Shown one piece after another: positions 8,420 to 17,495 of a stretch of 64,000 nt of DNA. The notes under the pieces are model-generated. The model saw nothing but the letters and a program-made list of their open reading frames with translations, did no database searches and was not told where the DNA came from. The stretch is from Pseudomonadales bacterium (GTDB lineage Bacteria > Pseudomonadota > Gammaproteobacteria > Pseudomonadales > Azotimanducaceae): NCBI GenBank assembly GCA_041395945.1, contig JAWKZN010000001.1, positions 1,922,001 to 1,986,000 of the forward strand, written 5' to 3'. Each line of letters opens with the position of its first letter. Position 1 is the first letter of the stretch. A program made the translations under genes and the position numbers.

Positions 8420-10180
8420 TTGAACTTTCTGGCTGAGGCGCTCGTCTTCCTGGGCGCCGCCATCATTGTGGTACCGATCTGCAAGCGCCTGGGGCTCTCT
8501 GCCGTGCTCGGCTATCTGGCCGCCGGTGTGCTCATCGGGCCCAGCGGTATCGGGCTCGTCCTCGAAAAGGAAGAAGCCAGTGAAGTGATGCACTTCGCCG
8601 AGATCGGCGTGGTGCTGCTGCTGTTTATCATCGGCCTCGAACTGCAGCCCCGGCGCCTGTGGGTGATGCGCCGGATCGTGTTTGGACTGGGTACGGCACA
8701 GGTTGTGCTGACTTCGGTGGCCATCACACTGATTGCCACCTGGCTGCTGGGGCTGGCGTGGACACCGGCCATGCTGCTCGGCTTCTCCCTGGCACTCTCC
8801 AGCACAGCATTCGTGCTGCAGCTGCTGGGTGAACGTCGCACACTCAATCATCCACACGGTCGTGCCGCCTTCGGCACGCTGCTGCTGCAGGATCTGGCGG
8901 TGATTCCGGCCATCGCCGTGGTCAATCTGATGGGGGAAGGCGACGGCAGCGAATCGACCTGGGTCGAAAACACGCTCGTGGTCCTCGGCACTCTGGCGGG
9001 CCTTGCGGTGGTACGTTTTTCTCTGCGCCCGCTGCTGCGGTTTGTCGCTTCCACCGGCATTCACGAACTCTTCATCGCCGCGGCCCTTGCGCTGGTGGCA
9101 GGTGCGGCATTGACCATGGAGTCCATCGGCTTGTCCATGGGGCTCGGCGCCTTCGCCGCCGGCATGATGGTGGCGGACTCGGAATACCGCCACCAGCTGG
9201 AAGCGGATGTCACCCCCTTCAAGAGCCTGCTGCTCGGACTGTTTTTCATGGCGGTCGGAATGTCTGCCGACCTCTCCCTGCTGGTCTCCGCACCTGGGCT
9301 GATCCTTGGGCTCACGCTGGCGCTGGTGATCGTGAAAACCGTGCTGGTCTTCCCGCTTGCCCTGCTGCACGGCCTCGACGCACGGGAATCCCTGCGCACC
9401 GCGATCATCCTCTCTCAGGGCGGCGAGTTCGCTTTTGTTTTGCTTACCGCCGCCATCGGTGTCGGCGCTCTGACCTCAGGCACCGCAGACATCGCGGTAC
9501 TGGTCGTGACCCTGTCCATGGCATCTACGGCCGGGCTGGCAGCACTCGCGGATCGACTGCTGCAAAGCGAAGACACCCGCGCCTATGACGAAATCGAAGA
9601 GCCCCAGACACCCGTTGTGATTGCCGGATTCGGCAGAGTGGGCCAGATCGTGGGCCGCATTCTCTCCATGCGGCAGATACCCTTCACCGCTCTGGAAACC
9701 AGCTCGGCACAGGTCGACTTTGTGCGCAAGTTCGGCAACAAGATCTATTTCGGTGATCCATCGGACATGAATCTGCTGCGTACCGCCCACATCGAGTCCG
9801 CGAAGGCCATAGTGATTGCCGTCGACAGCGATGACGCCGCCGTGCAGATCGCCCGCCAGGTGCGCGAGACCTGTCCGAACACCCGCATCCTGGCCCGCGC
9901 CACCAATCGCCAGCACGAACTCAGGTTGCGTGAAATCGGCGTGGACTACGTGATCCGGGAAACGCTGCTGTCGAGTCTGGAACTGTCGATCGAACTGCTG
10001 ACTACTGTGGGCATGAATCGCAGCGAAGCCGAAGAGGCCGTCGCCACCTTTCGCGTGCACGATGCCGCAACCCTGGACAAACAGCTCGCCCTCTATCACG
10101 ACGAAGAGGCCTTCCGCCGCTCCACGGTGGACGCCGCGCGGGAACTGCGGGATCTGTTCGACGAGGATGCCAAGGCCTGA
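8420..10180 (+). CDS. CPA2-family K+/H+ antiporter with RCK/TrkA-N domain (KefB/KefC type)
   Basis: 586-aa inner-membrane antiporter. About 12 hydrophobic segments (residues 1-385) include the CPA2 signatures GYLAAGVLIGP, FIIGLEL, LLLQDLAVIP and LSQGGEFAFVLL. From residue about 398 comes a Rossmann RCK domain (VVIAGFGRVGQ, GDPSD) that binds nucleotide or glutathione in Kef proteins. A TTG start at 8420 is preferred: GGAG is 7 nt upstream and the protein then begins directly with TM1; the frame extends further upstream only within the synthetase coding region. It begins 37 bp after the acyl-CoA synthetase. Kef systems are gated by glutathione adducts; that gating here is inference. Confidence 0.9.
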   Translation: MNFLAEALVFLGAAIIVVPICKRLGLSAVLGYLAAGVLIGPSGIGLVLEKEEASEVMHFAEIGVVLLLFIIGLELQPRRLWVMRRIVFGLGTAQVVLTSVAITLIATWLLGLAWTPAMLLGFSLALSSTAFVLQLLGERRTLNHPHGRAAFGTLLLQDLAVIPAIAVVNLMGEGDGSESTWVENTLVVLGTLAGLAVVRFSLRPLLRFVASTGIHELFIAAALALVAGAALTMESIGLSMGLGAFAAGMMVADSEYRHQLEADVTPFKSLLLGLFFMAVGMSADLSLLVSAPGLILGLTLALVIVKTVLVFPLALLHGLDARESLRTAIILSQGGEFAFVLLTAAIGVGALTSGTADIAVLVVTLSMASTAGLAALADRLLQSEDTRAYDEIEEPQTPVVIAGFGRVGQIVGRILSMRQIPFTALETSSAQVDFVRKFGNKIYFGDPSDMNLLRTAHIESAKAIVIAVDSDDAAVQIARQVRETCPNTRILARATNRQHELRLREIGVDYVIRETLLSSLELSIELLTTVGMNRSEAEEAVATFRVHDAATLDKQLALYHDEEAFRRSTVDAARELRDLFDEDAKA

Positions 10181-10201
10181 GCTCCACGCGCTTCGGCCAG
10201 G

Positions 10202-10393
10202 TATTTCGGAAGCAGTTTAATCGGGGCGTGGGTGAGGACCTGTGATCCCGGGCCTCGCTCGGCAGCTCCGCTGTGCCCTCGTGTGGCTTTTTGCCTCGCG
10301 GGAAGCCCGCGAGTCAAAAAGCCGTACTCGGCCTCGCTACACGGCCCGGGGTCACAGGTCCTCACCCACGCCGGTTAAATTCTTCCCGGATTC
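10202..10393. repeat. Large palindromic intergenic element (imperfect inverted repeat, MITE-like)
   Basis: Bases 10181-10544 carry no gene; most of this gap is a long inverted repeat. The 29-nt left core (10226-10254) and right core (10343-10371) are reverse complements with one mismatch. Flanks extend the match imperfectly out to about 10202 and 10393 (TTTAA and CGGAAG/CTTCCCG blocks). Between the arms sits a second, tighter hairpin. It lies between the convergent 3' ends of the antiporter and thrS, with no transposase. It could be a MITE or a REP-like family member, or a bidirectional transcription-ending structure. Right of it (10394-10544) I see nothing further. Confidence 0.75.
10285..10323. 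repeat. Inner 18-bp hairpin of the intergenic palindrome
   Basis: Arms 10285-10302 and 10306-10323 pair at 17 of 18 positions around an AAG loop; the single mismatch is C94/T314 (last digits). Each arm contains a GGCTTTTTG/CAAAAAGCC block, so a T5 run lies inside the stem rather than after it, unlike a standard intrinsic terminator. In transcripts from either strand it would be very stable. Confidence 0.8.
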
Positions 10394-10544
10394 CTGGCCG
10401 TGCTTCTGGCCGCAATTCACAACGGTCACGCGGCGCTTAATGGGGATCTCTGAGTCCTGCGATGCGCGTGTTGGGTGCTACCTCTAAAGCGGTCTGGTCT
10501 CGCGGGCCTGTCTCGGAACCATCTCGAAGCTGGGGGGGGTCCCG

Positions 10545-12473
10545 TCAGGAAACGTTGCGGACCAGCGGCGACTGCGACTCTTCCACCAGCGCCGCGACCG
10601 TGGCGACAAGCGCCTGCACGTCCTGCGACTTACCCCCAAGACGACGGATAGCCACCGTCTGCTCTTCTGCTTCCCGTTTACCCACCACCAGCAGCACGGG
10701 CACTTTGGCATGACTGTGTTCGCGCACCTTGTAGGAGATTTTTTCATTGCGCAGATCGAGTTCTGCGCGCAGGCCCGCAGCCTGCAGTGCCTGGAGCACG
10801 GACCTGGCATAGTCGTCCGCCTCTTCGGTGATGGTCGCAACCACAACCTGCAGCGGCGCCAGCCATAAGGGGAAGTGCCCCGCATAGTGCTCGATGAGGA
10901 TGCCACAGAAGCGTTCGAGGGAACCGAACATCGCCCGGTGGATCATCACCGGATGTTTACGCTCCCCGTCCGCATCCACAAAGGTGGCACCGAGACGTTC
11001 GGGCATGTTGAGATCGACCTGCACGGTGCCGCACTGCCAGTCGCGACCAATGGCATCCCGCAGCACGAATTCGAGTTTGGGTCCGTAGAAGGCACCTTCG
11101 CCCGGGTTGAGGGTCCATTCCACCTGCATCAGGGCCAGGGCTTCCTTCAGGGCCGCTTCGGCATGGTCCCAGACCTCATCCGAACCCACCCGCTGTTCCG
11201 GACGGTCGGAAAATTTCACCACCACATCTTCGAAACCAAAATCGCGGTAGATCTCATAAATCAGTCTGGATGCCTTCACACATTCTTCAGCGATCTGCGT
11301 CTCTGTGCAGAAAATGTGCGCATCGTCCTGGGTGAACGCCCGCACCCGCATGATGCCGTGCAGCGCGCCGGAAGGCTCATAGCGATGCACCTTGCCGAAC
11401 TCGGCAATGTAATGCGGCAGATCCCGGTAGCTCTTGATGCCCTGTTTGAAGACCTGGATGTGGCCGGGGCAGTTCATCGGCTTGACCGCGTACAGGCGCT
11501 CGTCCGGTGTCTGGGTGAGGTACATGTTCTCGCCGAACTTCTCGGCGTGCCCCGATTTCAACCAGAGGGAATGGTTGAGAATTTCCGGCGTGTTCACTTC
11601 CTGATACCCGGCCCGCGCCTGCTTTTCACGCATGTAGCCGATCATCGCCTGGAACAGCGTCCAGCCTTTCGGATGCCAGAACACCGCACCCGGGCCTTCT
11701 TCCTGGAGATGGAACAGATCCATCTCCCGCCCGAGCCGGCGATGGTCGCGTTTCTCCGCTTCCTCGAGCCGGGTCAGATAATCCTTCAGGTCCGCTTCGC
11801 TGGCCCAGGCGGTACCGTAGATGCGCTGCAGCATCTCGTTGTTGGAATCACCCCGCCAGTACGCGCCGGCAAGGGACATCAGTTTGAACGCTTTACCCAG
11901 TTTTCCAGTAGACGGCAGGTGGGGTCCACGACACAGATCGATAAACTCACCCTGGCGGTACAGACCGACTTCTTCACCGGCAGGGATACCGGCAATGATC
12001 TCAGCCTTGTAGTGCTCGCCGATGCTCTTGAAGAAGGCAACCGCCTCGTCCCGATTCCAGACCTCGCGCCGGATGTCCTCATCCCGGGCAACGATCTGGC
12101 GCATGCGCGCTTCGATGGTTTCGAGATCTTCCGGGGTGAATCGCTCTTCCCGCGCGAAATCGTAAAAGAAGCCGTTTTCAATTACCGGGCCGATGGTGAC
12201 CTGGGTGTCCGGGAACAGTTCCTTCACCGCCTCTGCGAGAATGTGCGCACCATCGTGACGCAGCAGCTCCACCCCTTCCGGGCTTTTCGCGGTGATGATC
12301 TCCACCCGGGCATCGCGTTCGATGGGCAAATACAGATCCTTGAGTTCCCCGTCGACCCTGATGGCGAGCGCCGCCTTGACCAGAGACTTCGAAATGTCCG
12401 CGGCCACGTCGGTACCGGTCACCGGCCCATCGAAGGACCTGACCGAACCATCGGGTAGCGTGATTTTCACCAT
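10545..12473 (-). CDS. thrS: Threonine--tRNA ligase
   Basis: 642-aa class II aminoacyl-tRNA synthetase of the usual full length. In order: TGS domain (residues 1-62), editing domain with HDGAH (HXXXH zinc/editing motif) and IDLCRGPHLP carrying the editing Cys, catalytic core with MNCPGH, RYEPSGALHGIMRVRAF (motif 2) and a zinc-binding Cys/His set, then the anticodon-binding domain (QVVVATITEEADDYA). ATG at 12473. Upstream is a candidate promoter and about 120 bp of leader. Downstream is the palindrome, not infC-rpmI-rplT, which follow thrS in many gammaproteobacteria; thrS is therefore uncoupled from the IF3/ribosomal operon here. Confidence 0.97.
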   Translation of the reverse strand: MVKITLPDGSVRSFDGPVTGTDVAADISKSLVKAALAIRVDGELKDLYLPIERDARVEIITAKSPEGVELLRHDGAHILAEAVKELFPDTQVTIGPVIENGFFYDFAREERFTPEDLETIEARMRQIVARDEDIRREVWNRDEAVAFFKSIGEHYKAEIIAGIPAGEEVGLYRQGEFIDLCRGPHLPSTGKLGKAFKLMSLAGAYWRGDSNNEMLQRIYGTAWASEADLKDYLTRLEEAEKRDHRRLGREMDLFHLQEEGPGAVFWHPKGWTLFQAMIGYMREKQARAGYQEVNTPEILNHSLWLKSGHAEKFGENMYLTQTPDERLYAVKPMNCPGHIQVFKQGIKSYRDLPHYIAEFGKVHRYEPSGALHGIMRVRAFTQDDAHIFCTETQIAEECVKASRLIYEIYRDFGFEDVVVKFSDRPEQRVGSDEVWDHAEAALKEALALMQVEWTLNPGEGAFYGPKLEFVLRDAIGRDWQCGTVQVDLNMPERLGATFVDADGERKHPVMIHRAMFGSLERFCGILIEHYAGHFPLWLAPLQVVVATITEEADDYARSVLQALQAAGLRAELDLRNEKISYKVREHSHAKVPVLLVVGKREAEEQTVAIRRLGGKSQDVQALVATVAALVEESQSPLVRNVS

Positions 12474-12516
12474 CTTTCTGATCTGCCTTTAAAAACGATT
12501 GCAACCAAAGCGCGCG

Positions 12517-12545
12517 ATTGTAGTAAAGCCCGCCTTCGAGGTCGA
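12517..12545 (-). promoter_or_regulatory. Candidate sigma-70 promoter of thrS
   Basis: Reading the minus strand, TCGACC (4 of 6 to the -35 consensus) is followed after exactly 17 nt by TACAAT (5 of 6 to the -10 consensus), about 45 nt before the thrS ATG. This is pattern matching only. Confidence 0.45.
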
Positions 12546-12593
12546 CGCCGCCTCCCCGGTCACTGCGACCCGAGCAGGCGGATCGAACCCGAT

Positions 12594-13100
12594 CTAACGA
12601 TCCAGGACTTTGTTCCACTCGGTGACGCGATCCGCCTGTGCGGCGAGCAGTGCATCCGCATCTCCTTCGATGGTGATGCTGTTGATCAGATCGCCCTGGG
12701 CGATCATGTCCACCACAGTCTGATCCGCCGCGCCCTGCACCGCGCCGAAGATGGTGTGCTTGCCGTCGAGCCAGGGCGTGGCCACATGGGTGATGAAAAA
12801 CTGGGAGCCATTGGTGCCGGGACCGGCGTTCGCCATCGACAGCTTGCCCGGTTCGGAGTGGCGCAGTTCCTTCACACATTCGTCTTCGAATTTGTATCCC
12901 GGTCCACCGGTGCCGGTACCCTGGGGGCAGCCGCCCTGGATCATGAAATCCGCAATCACCCGATGAAACTTCAGCCCGTCGTAAAAACCCCGGCGCGCCA
13001 GGTTCACGAAATTGGCCACGGTGACCGGTGCTCTGTCCGGCATCAGATCGACGTTGATGGTGCCTTTGCTGGTATCGAAAATGGCGGTGAGTGTGCTCAT
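12594..13100 (-). CDS. ppiB: Cyclophilin-type peptidyl-prolyl cis-trans isomerase
   Basis: 168-aa single-domain cyclophilin without a signal peptide, so cytoplasmic and PpiB-like. Family motifs: APVTVANFV, FHRVIADFMIQGG (catalytic Arg in FHR), GPGTNGSQFFIT and WLDGKHTIFG. It accelerates proline isomerisation during folding. The ATG at 13100 follows AAGGAG by 6 nt; the upstream extension to 13256 is unsupported. It sits between thrS and the flavin monooxygenase on the same strand, with 120 bp to thrS (which has its own candidate promoter). Confidence 0.93.
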   Translation of the reverse strand: MSTLTAIFDTSKGTINVDLMPDRAPVTVANFVNLARRGFYDGLKFHRVIADFMIQGGCPQGTGTGGPGYKFEDECVKELRHSEPGKLSMANAGPGTNGSQFFITHVATPWLDGKHTIFGAVQGAADQTVVDMIAQGDLINSITIEGDADALLAAQADRVTEWNKVLDR

Positions 13101-13194
13101 GGAGGTCTCCTTTTCTGGTTGAAACTTGAAAATCGTAAAGCCGTGGACCGGGGACCGGCCGGTCTGGCAGCGGTCCCAGGCAATTGACCTGACG

Positions 13195-14430
13195 TCAGCT
13201 CGCGGACTTGCCGCCAAGCTTCGGCGCATGATGCGCGGGGATCGCGGTCTGAGCATTGGCTTCCTCGCTCATCGCTTGCACCGCGCGTTCGTTTTCCATG
13301 ATCTTCGAGATCACGGCGGCACCGGCCCGGTCGAAGACCTCCCGGTTGTTGATCACATAGCGCTGTGAATCCCGGTAGGCGTCGAGCATGCCGCGCACTT
13401 CCGGAATCACGTAGCGGGCAACCATGTCCCAGCTGCGGAAGGTGGCTTCCGGGTTAGCCCAGTCGTTGACAAAGCCGATCACGGTGCCGAAACCGCCGGT
13501 GAGGGTCTGCAGCCGACGGATCGTATCGATCAGTTCATCCGGTGTGCCGATGATGGCCATTGCCGAGTCACCGCCGGACATCTGCTCAATCGCTTCGTCC
13601 GCGTTGTCGTAGGCCACCGCGCCCGGACGCATCAGGGTGCCCACGGTGTATTCGTTATGCCAGCGCAGCAGGCCGTGTTTGGCTTCTTCCCTGGCTTTCG
13701 CCTTGGTCTCTGCAAGGTGCCAGGAAAGCACCACACGCCAGTCTTTCCGGTCGACCCGGTTGCCATGTTTCGCCGCACTTTCCTCGGCGAAACTCCACTG
13801 GGTGGGCAGCGCCTGCAGACCGGCGGTGGACATGGAGCCGATGGAGAGCACACCGGTGCCGTGTTTTCCGGCGAGGGTCATGCCCGATGGACTGATCATG
13901 GAGGCTACCGCGAAGGGCAGGTCTTCCTGTACGGGCAGCAGCTGCAGCCGCGCATCGCGCAGGGTGAACCAGTCGCTGTCGTGGCTGAAACGCGCCTCGC
14001 CGCGCAACAGCTTGCGGATCACCCCGATGGCTTCATCCTGGCGATCCCGCTGTACCATGGGATCGATACCCAGGGTGTGGGCGTCCGACGGCAGAGCCCC
14101 CGGGCCGGAGCCGAATATCACCCGGCCGCCGGTCATGTGATCGAGCTGCACGATGCGCTGGGCCACATTGAAGGGGTGGTGGTAGGGCAGCGAGACCACG
14201 CCGGTGCCGAGCCGGATGCGGTGACTGCGTTCCGCAGCGGCGGCGAGAAACAGCTCGGGGGAGGCGATAGTCTCCCAGCCGGTCGAATGATGCTCGCCGC
14301 ACCAGAACTCGTCGAATCCCAGACGGTCCAGATGGGCCACCAGATCCAGATCGCGACGCAGCTGCAGGGTCGGATTTTCCCCGATGGGATGGTGCGGAGC
14401 GAGAAACGCCCCGAAATTGATTCGTGCCAT
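13195..14430 (-). CDS. LLM-class (luciferase-like) flavin-dependent monooxygenase
   Basis: 411-aa TIM-barrel flavoprotein of the bacterial luciferase superfamily. Visible signatures: FGAFLAPHHPIGENPT, GFDEFWCGEHHSTGWE, RIRLGTGVVSLPYHHPF, GSGPGALPSDAHTLG and GTPDELIDTI. Overall pattern and length resemble limonene 1,2-monooxygenase-type and related reduced-FMN oxygenases, which need a separate flavin reductase; none is adjacent. Start ATG 14430 has GGAGG 6 nt upstream. With the CYP153-like P450 and two permeases nearby it may belong to hydrocarbon or terpenoid oxidation; substrate is inferred only. Confidence 0.87.
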   Translation of the reverse strand: MARINFGAFLAPHHPIGENPTLQLRRDLDLVAHLDRLGFDEFWCGEHHSTGWETIASPELFLAAAAERSHRIRLGTGVVSLPYHHPFNVAQRIVQLDHMTGGRVIFGSGPGALPSDAHTLGIDPMVQRDRQDEAIGVIRKLLRGEARFSHDSDWFTLRDARLQLLPVQEDLPFAVASMISPSGMTLAGKHGTGVLSIGSMSTAGLQALPTQWSFAEESAAKHGNRVDRKDWRVVLSWHLAETKAKAREEAKHGLLRWHNEYTVGTLMRPGAVAYDNADEAIEQMSGGDSAMAIIGTPDELIDTIRRLQTLTGGFGTVIGFVNDWANPEATFRSWDMVARYVIPEVRGMLDAYRDSQRYVINNREVFDRAGAAVISKIMENERAVQAMSEEANAQTAIPAHHAPKLGGKSAS

Positions 14431-14518
14431 GACGGCCTCCGTTGTTCGCGGGAATCCTGGAAGGCGGCGATTGTCGCATTCCCCGGGGTATCAGCGCCAA
14501 CCCGCCGCACCCCGGTGT

Positions 14519-16078
14519 TCAGGCGGGATCGAACAGCCGGGCCAGATGGGCGGCCGGCAGCGGCCGGGTGAGCTTCGAGACGCTGAAGGTCACCAGAATC
14601 GAAACCAGTTCGCCCATGGCGGCACAGCTGTAGGGATTCGGACCCTCGGCGTACAGCCAGGCCACTACGGAATGCAGGAGACCGGGGTCGAACCATGCCG
14701 GGTCGAGCATCCGGGTATGCAGTATCAGGAAGGTCAGGAATCCGCTGAGCAGTCCGGCGTAGGCACCGCTGCGGGTCACCCCCTGCCACAGCGCGCCTAC
14801 CACCAGCGGTCCGGCAAAGGCCGCCATCATGCCGCCATTGCCGATCCACACAATCAGGGCGATGTTCACATCGAGCAGGGCCCAGGCCATGCCCATGGTC
14901 AGGAGCAGTACCACCACCGTCGACGCCCGGCTGATCTTCAGCACCCGCCGGTCGAGTACCTCCTCGCTCAGCGGCGTCTGCAGGCGCGGCACTATGGTGC
15001 GCCGGTAAAGATCGTTGGCAATGATCTGGGAGGATGACACCACCAGTCCGTCCGCCGTGCTCATCACCGCGGAGAGGACGCCGATGCCAACCAGCGCGGC
15101 CAGCCAGGGGGGAAACAGCTCGATGAACAGCCGTGGCAGCGCCTCGTTCGGGTTGGCACCGTCGGCGTAGAGCTCCGCGCCGAACAGTGCCCGGGCAAGC
15201 AGACCGCCGATACCCAGCAGCGCCAGTGTCATACCGAAACCGAAGGCCAGTTTCACGAAACGCATCTGTCCGCCTGTGTCCTTCAGTGCCCAGAGCTTGT
15301 TGCCCAGGTGCGGCAGCAGTCCCAGCGGCATGTGGGCGAGCACGATGGCAAGCACCGCCCACCAGGAGTGGTACAGCGGGGTTCCCGGATTAAGTGGGGC
15401 AACGAGATTGTCATCCTGGGCGGCCAGTCTGTCGACCACTGCACCGAAACCACCTTCGATCCCGAGCCCGAACAGGACCATGAGGATGACCACCACCGCC
15501 AGCACCAGCATCATGAAACCCTGCACGCCATCGGTGAGGATGTCCGCGTGGGCACCCCCGAGCACCACATAAAACAGCAGCACCAGGGTCGTGATCAGCA
15601 GCGCCCAGCCCGGTGACAGTCCCAGCATCTGCTCGAACATGACCACACCGGACACCAGTTGCCCGGCCAGATAGAAGAGCAGCACCAGCGACATCAGCGA
15701 GACCAGCACCCGGATGCCCTCGGAGCCATAGCGATCGCCGAGATACTCGGGGATCGACCGGTTGCCGAAGCGGTTTCCGGCGGTGGCGATCAGCCGCATG
15801 CTGATCAGAACACCGAAGTACAGACCGATGGGATAGAGGAAGTGACTCCAGGTCGCAGACAGCCCCCACTCGTAAGACAGGGCCGGTCCGCCGAGGAAGG
15901 TCGCACCGCTCGCGGTGGAGGCCGCAAAGGCAAAGGCCAGGAAAACAGGTCCGTAGGAACCTCTTGCGGTCGCGAAATCATCCGCGTGGGCGATACGGCG
16001 CTGGGCATAGAGTCCGATGGCCACCATCAGGCCCACATAGAGCACCAGAAACAGCCACGACCAGCCGATCAGGCTCAT
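14519..16078 (-). CDS. Sodium:solute symporter (SSS family)
   Basis: 519-aa integral membrane transporter with about 13 hydrophobic segments and the LeuT-fold SSS features: N-terminal LYVGLMVAIGLYAQRR, ATFLGGPALSYEWG, GGAHADILTDGVQG and LSAVMSTADGLVVSSSQII (the conserved Na+-site helix). Closest general type is PutP/PanF-like; substrate could be an amino or carboxylic acid. It lies 88 bp upstream of the LLM monooxygenase and 46 bp downstream of the P450 on the same strand, so the three may be one transcription unit (P450, symporter, monooxygenase), which would make the symporter the uptake step. Confidence 0.9.
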   Translation of the reverse strand: MSLIGWSWLFLVLYVGLMVAIGLYAQRRIAHADDFATARGSYGPVFLAFAFAASTASGATFLGGPALSYEWGLSATWSHFLYPIGLYFGVLISMRLIATAGNRFGNRSIPEYLGDRYGSEGIRVLVSLMSLVLLFYLAGQLVSGVVMFEQMLGLSPGWALLITTLVLLFYVVLGGAHADILTDGVQGFMMLVLAVVVILMVLFGLGIEGGFGAVVDRLAAQDDNLVAPLNPGTPLYHSWWAVLAIVLAHMPLGLLPHLGNKLWALKDTGGQMRFVKLAFGFGMTLALLGIGGLLARALFGAELYADGANPNEALPRLFIELFPPWLAALVGIGVLSAVMSTADGLVVSSSQIIANDLYRRTIVPRLQTPLSEEVLDRRVLKISRASTVVVLLLTMGMAWALLDVNIALIVWIGNGGMMAAFAGPLVVGALWQGVTRSGAYAGLLSGFLTFLILHTRMLDPAWFDPGLLHSVVAWLYAEGPNPYSCAAMGELVSILVTFSVSKLTRPLPAAHLARLFDPA

Positions 16079-16124
16079 CGGCCTGACTCACGCAGCATCA
16101 GCGGCCTGTAACAGGCGTTTCTGA

Positions 16125-17402
16125 TCAATGGGGGTGCAGGCGCACCGGAACGTCCTTGATGCCGCGGATGAAATTGTTGGGCAGGCGTACCGCACTGTCG
16201 AGCAGTTCCACACGCTGGAAACGTTTGACGATCTCTTCCCAGAGGATACGCAACTGCATTTCCGCGAGCCGGTTGCCCATGCAGCGATGAATGCCGTAGC
16301 CGAAGGAAACATGGGAGCGGGCGTTGTGTCGATCGATCAGGAATCGATCCGCATCTTCGAACACCGACTCATCCCGGTTGCCCGAGAGATACCACATGAT
16401 CACCTTGTCGCCCTCACGGATCTGCTGGCCGCCGAGTTCGACATCGCGCAGCGCCGTGCGACGCATGTGAATGACCGGCGTCTGCCAGCGGATCATTTCA
16501 GACACCATGTTCGGGATCAGACCGGGATTCCTGCGCAGCTTGTCATATTCATCCGGATACTGATTCAGGGCCAGCACACCGCCGCTGATGCTGTTGCGGG
16601 TGGTGTCGTTGCCGCCGACGATGAGCAGCAGGATGGTGCCGAGAAACAGCTTCGGATTTTCAGCCATGTTCTTCGTCGCTTCGCCATGGGCGAGCATGGA
16701 AATAAGATCGAAAGTCGGTGGTGCCGCCGCACGCTGCGCCCACAGCTGATAGAACGCACCCGCGCATTCCATCAGGTCTTTGTGGCGCTGCTCCATATCC
16801 AGGCTGTCATCGCCCGTCACCTGGGGTACTGCGGTGGTGATGTCCGACCAGTAGACGAGCTTGCGGCGCTCTTCGTAGGGGAAATCGAACAGGGTGGCCA
16901 GCATCCGCGCGGTCAGCTCGATGGAGACCCGATCGACCCAGTTGAAGCGTTCGCCAACCGGAAGATTCTCGAGGATGTCCACCACCCGCTCGCGGATCAG
17001 CGGCTCGAGATTGGCCAGATTGCGGGGCGATACAGAAGGGGAAACCGTGTTGCGCTGGGGTCCGTGCTGGGGAGGATCCATGGAGATGAAGTTTTCGATC
17101 CGCATCTCTTCCGGGTCTACGCCATTGATGGGTTCACTCGGCGGATCGACGATGGAAATACCCTGGGCGGAGGAAAAGTCCGTGTGATTGGTATCCACGT
17201 CCATGATGTGCTGATGGCTGCTGACAGACCAGAACGGGCCGTTACTGCTCTCCGCCAGATAGTGCACGGGGGCCTCTTTGCGCAGGCGGGCGAACCAGGG
17301 TCGCCAGGAATCGTCCCGGAACAGTTCGGCCCGGCTCACATCAATTTCTTCCAGCGGTACCGAATTCACGTCTACGGAAGTGTTTTTCACTGCGCTCATC
17401 AT
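16125..17402 (-). CDS. Cytochrome P450, CYP153-like
   Basis: 425-aa soluble P450. I-helix GGNDTTRN (oxygen-activating acid/Thr), K-helix region SEMIRWQTP, and the heme-binding loop SFGYGIHRCMGNRLAE with Cys374 as thiolate ligand. The C-terminal half closely recalls CYP153 alkane terminal hydroxylases from memory (RWQTP, NRDE, AEMQLRILWEEI). CYP153 enzymes omega-hydroxylate medium-chain alkanes or fatty acids and need ferredoxin and ferredoxin reductase; neither is adjacent, so redox partners must come from elsewhere. Two ATGs (17402 and 17399) follow GGAG; either may start. The MFS gene 93 bp away is divergent. Confidence 0.92.
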   Translation of the reverse strand: MMSAVKNTSVDVNSVPLEEIDVSRAELFRDDSWRPWFARLRKEAPVHYLAESSNGPFWSVSSHQHIMDVDTNHTDFSSAQGISIVDPPSEPINGVDPEEMRIENFISMDPPQHGPQRNTVSPSVSPRNLANLEPLIRERVVDILENLPVGERFNWVDRVSIELTARMLATLFDFPYEERRKLVYWSDITTAVPQVTGDDSLDMEQRHKDLMECAGAFYQLWAQRAAAPPTFDLISMLAHGEATKNMAENPKLFLGTILLLIVGGNDTTRNSISGGVLALNQYPDEYDKLRRNPGLIPNMVSEMIRWQTPVIHMRRTALRDVELGGQQIREGDKVIMWYLSGNRDESVFEDADRFLIDRHNARSHVSFGYGIHRCMGNRLAEMQLRILWEEIVKRFQRVELLDSAVRLPNNFIRGIKDVPVRLHPH

Positions 17403-17495
17403 TCAGACTCCAGACTGTAGGGAAGGATTGTAGCCGCGGCAGGGACAAGCGTCATGCGCAGCAGAAATTTTCCCCTGAGCCTGTAGTATCCGCCC

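Noticed and set aside
10285..10323. Inner hairpin as an intrinsic terminator for the antiporter or thrS.
   Set aside because: The T-run is inside the stem on both strands, and no U-tract follows the stem; also part of a larger palindrome.
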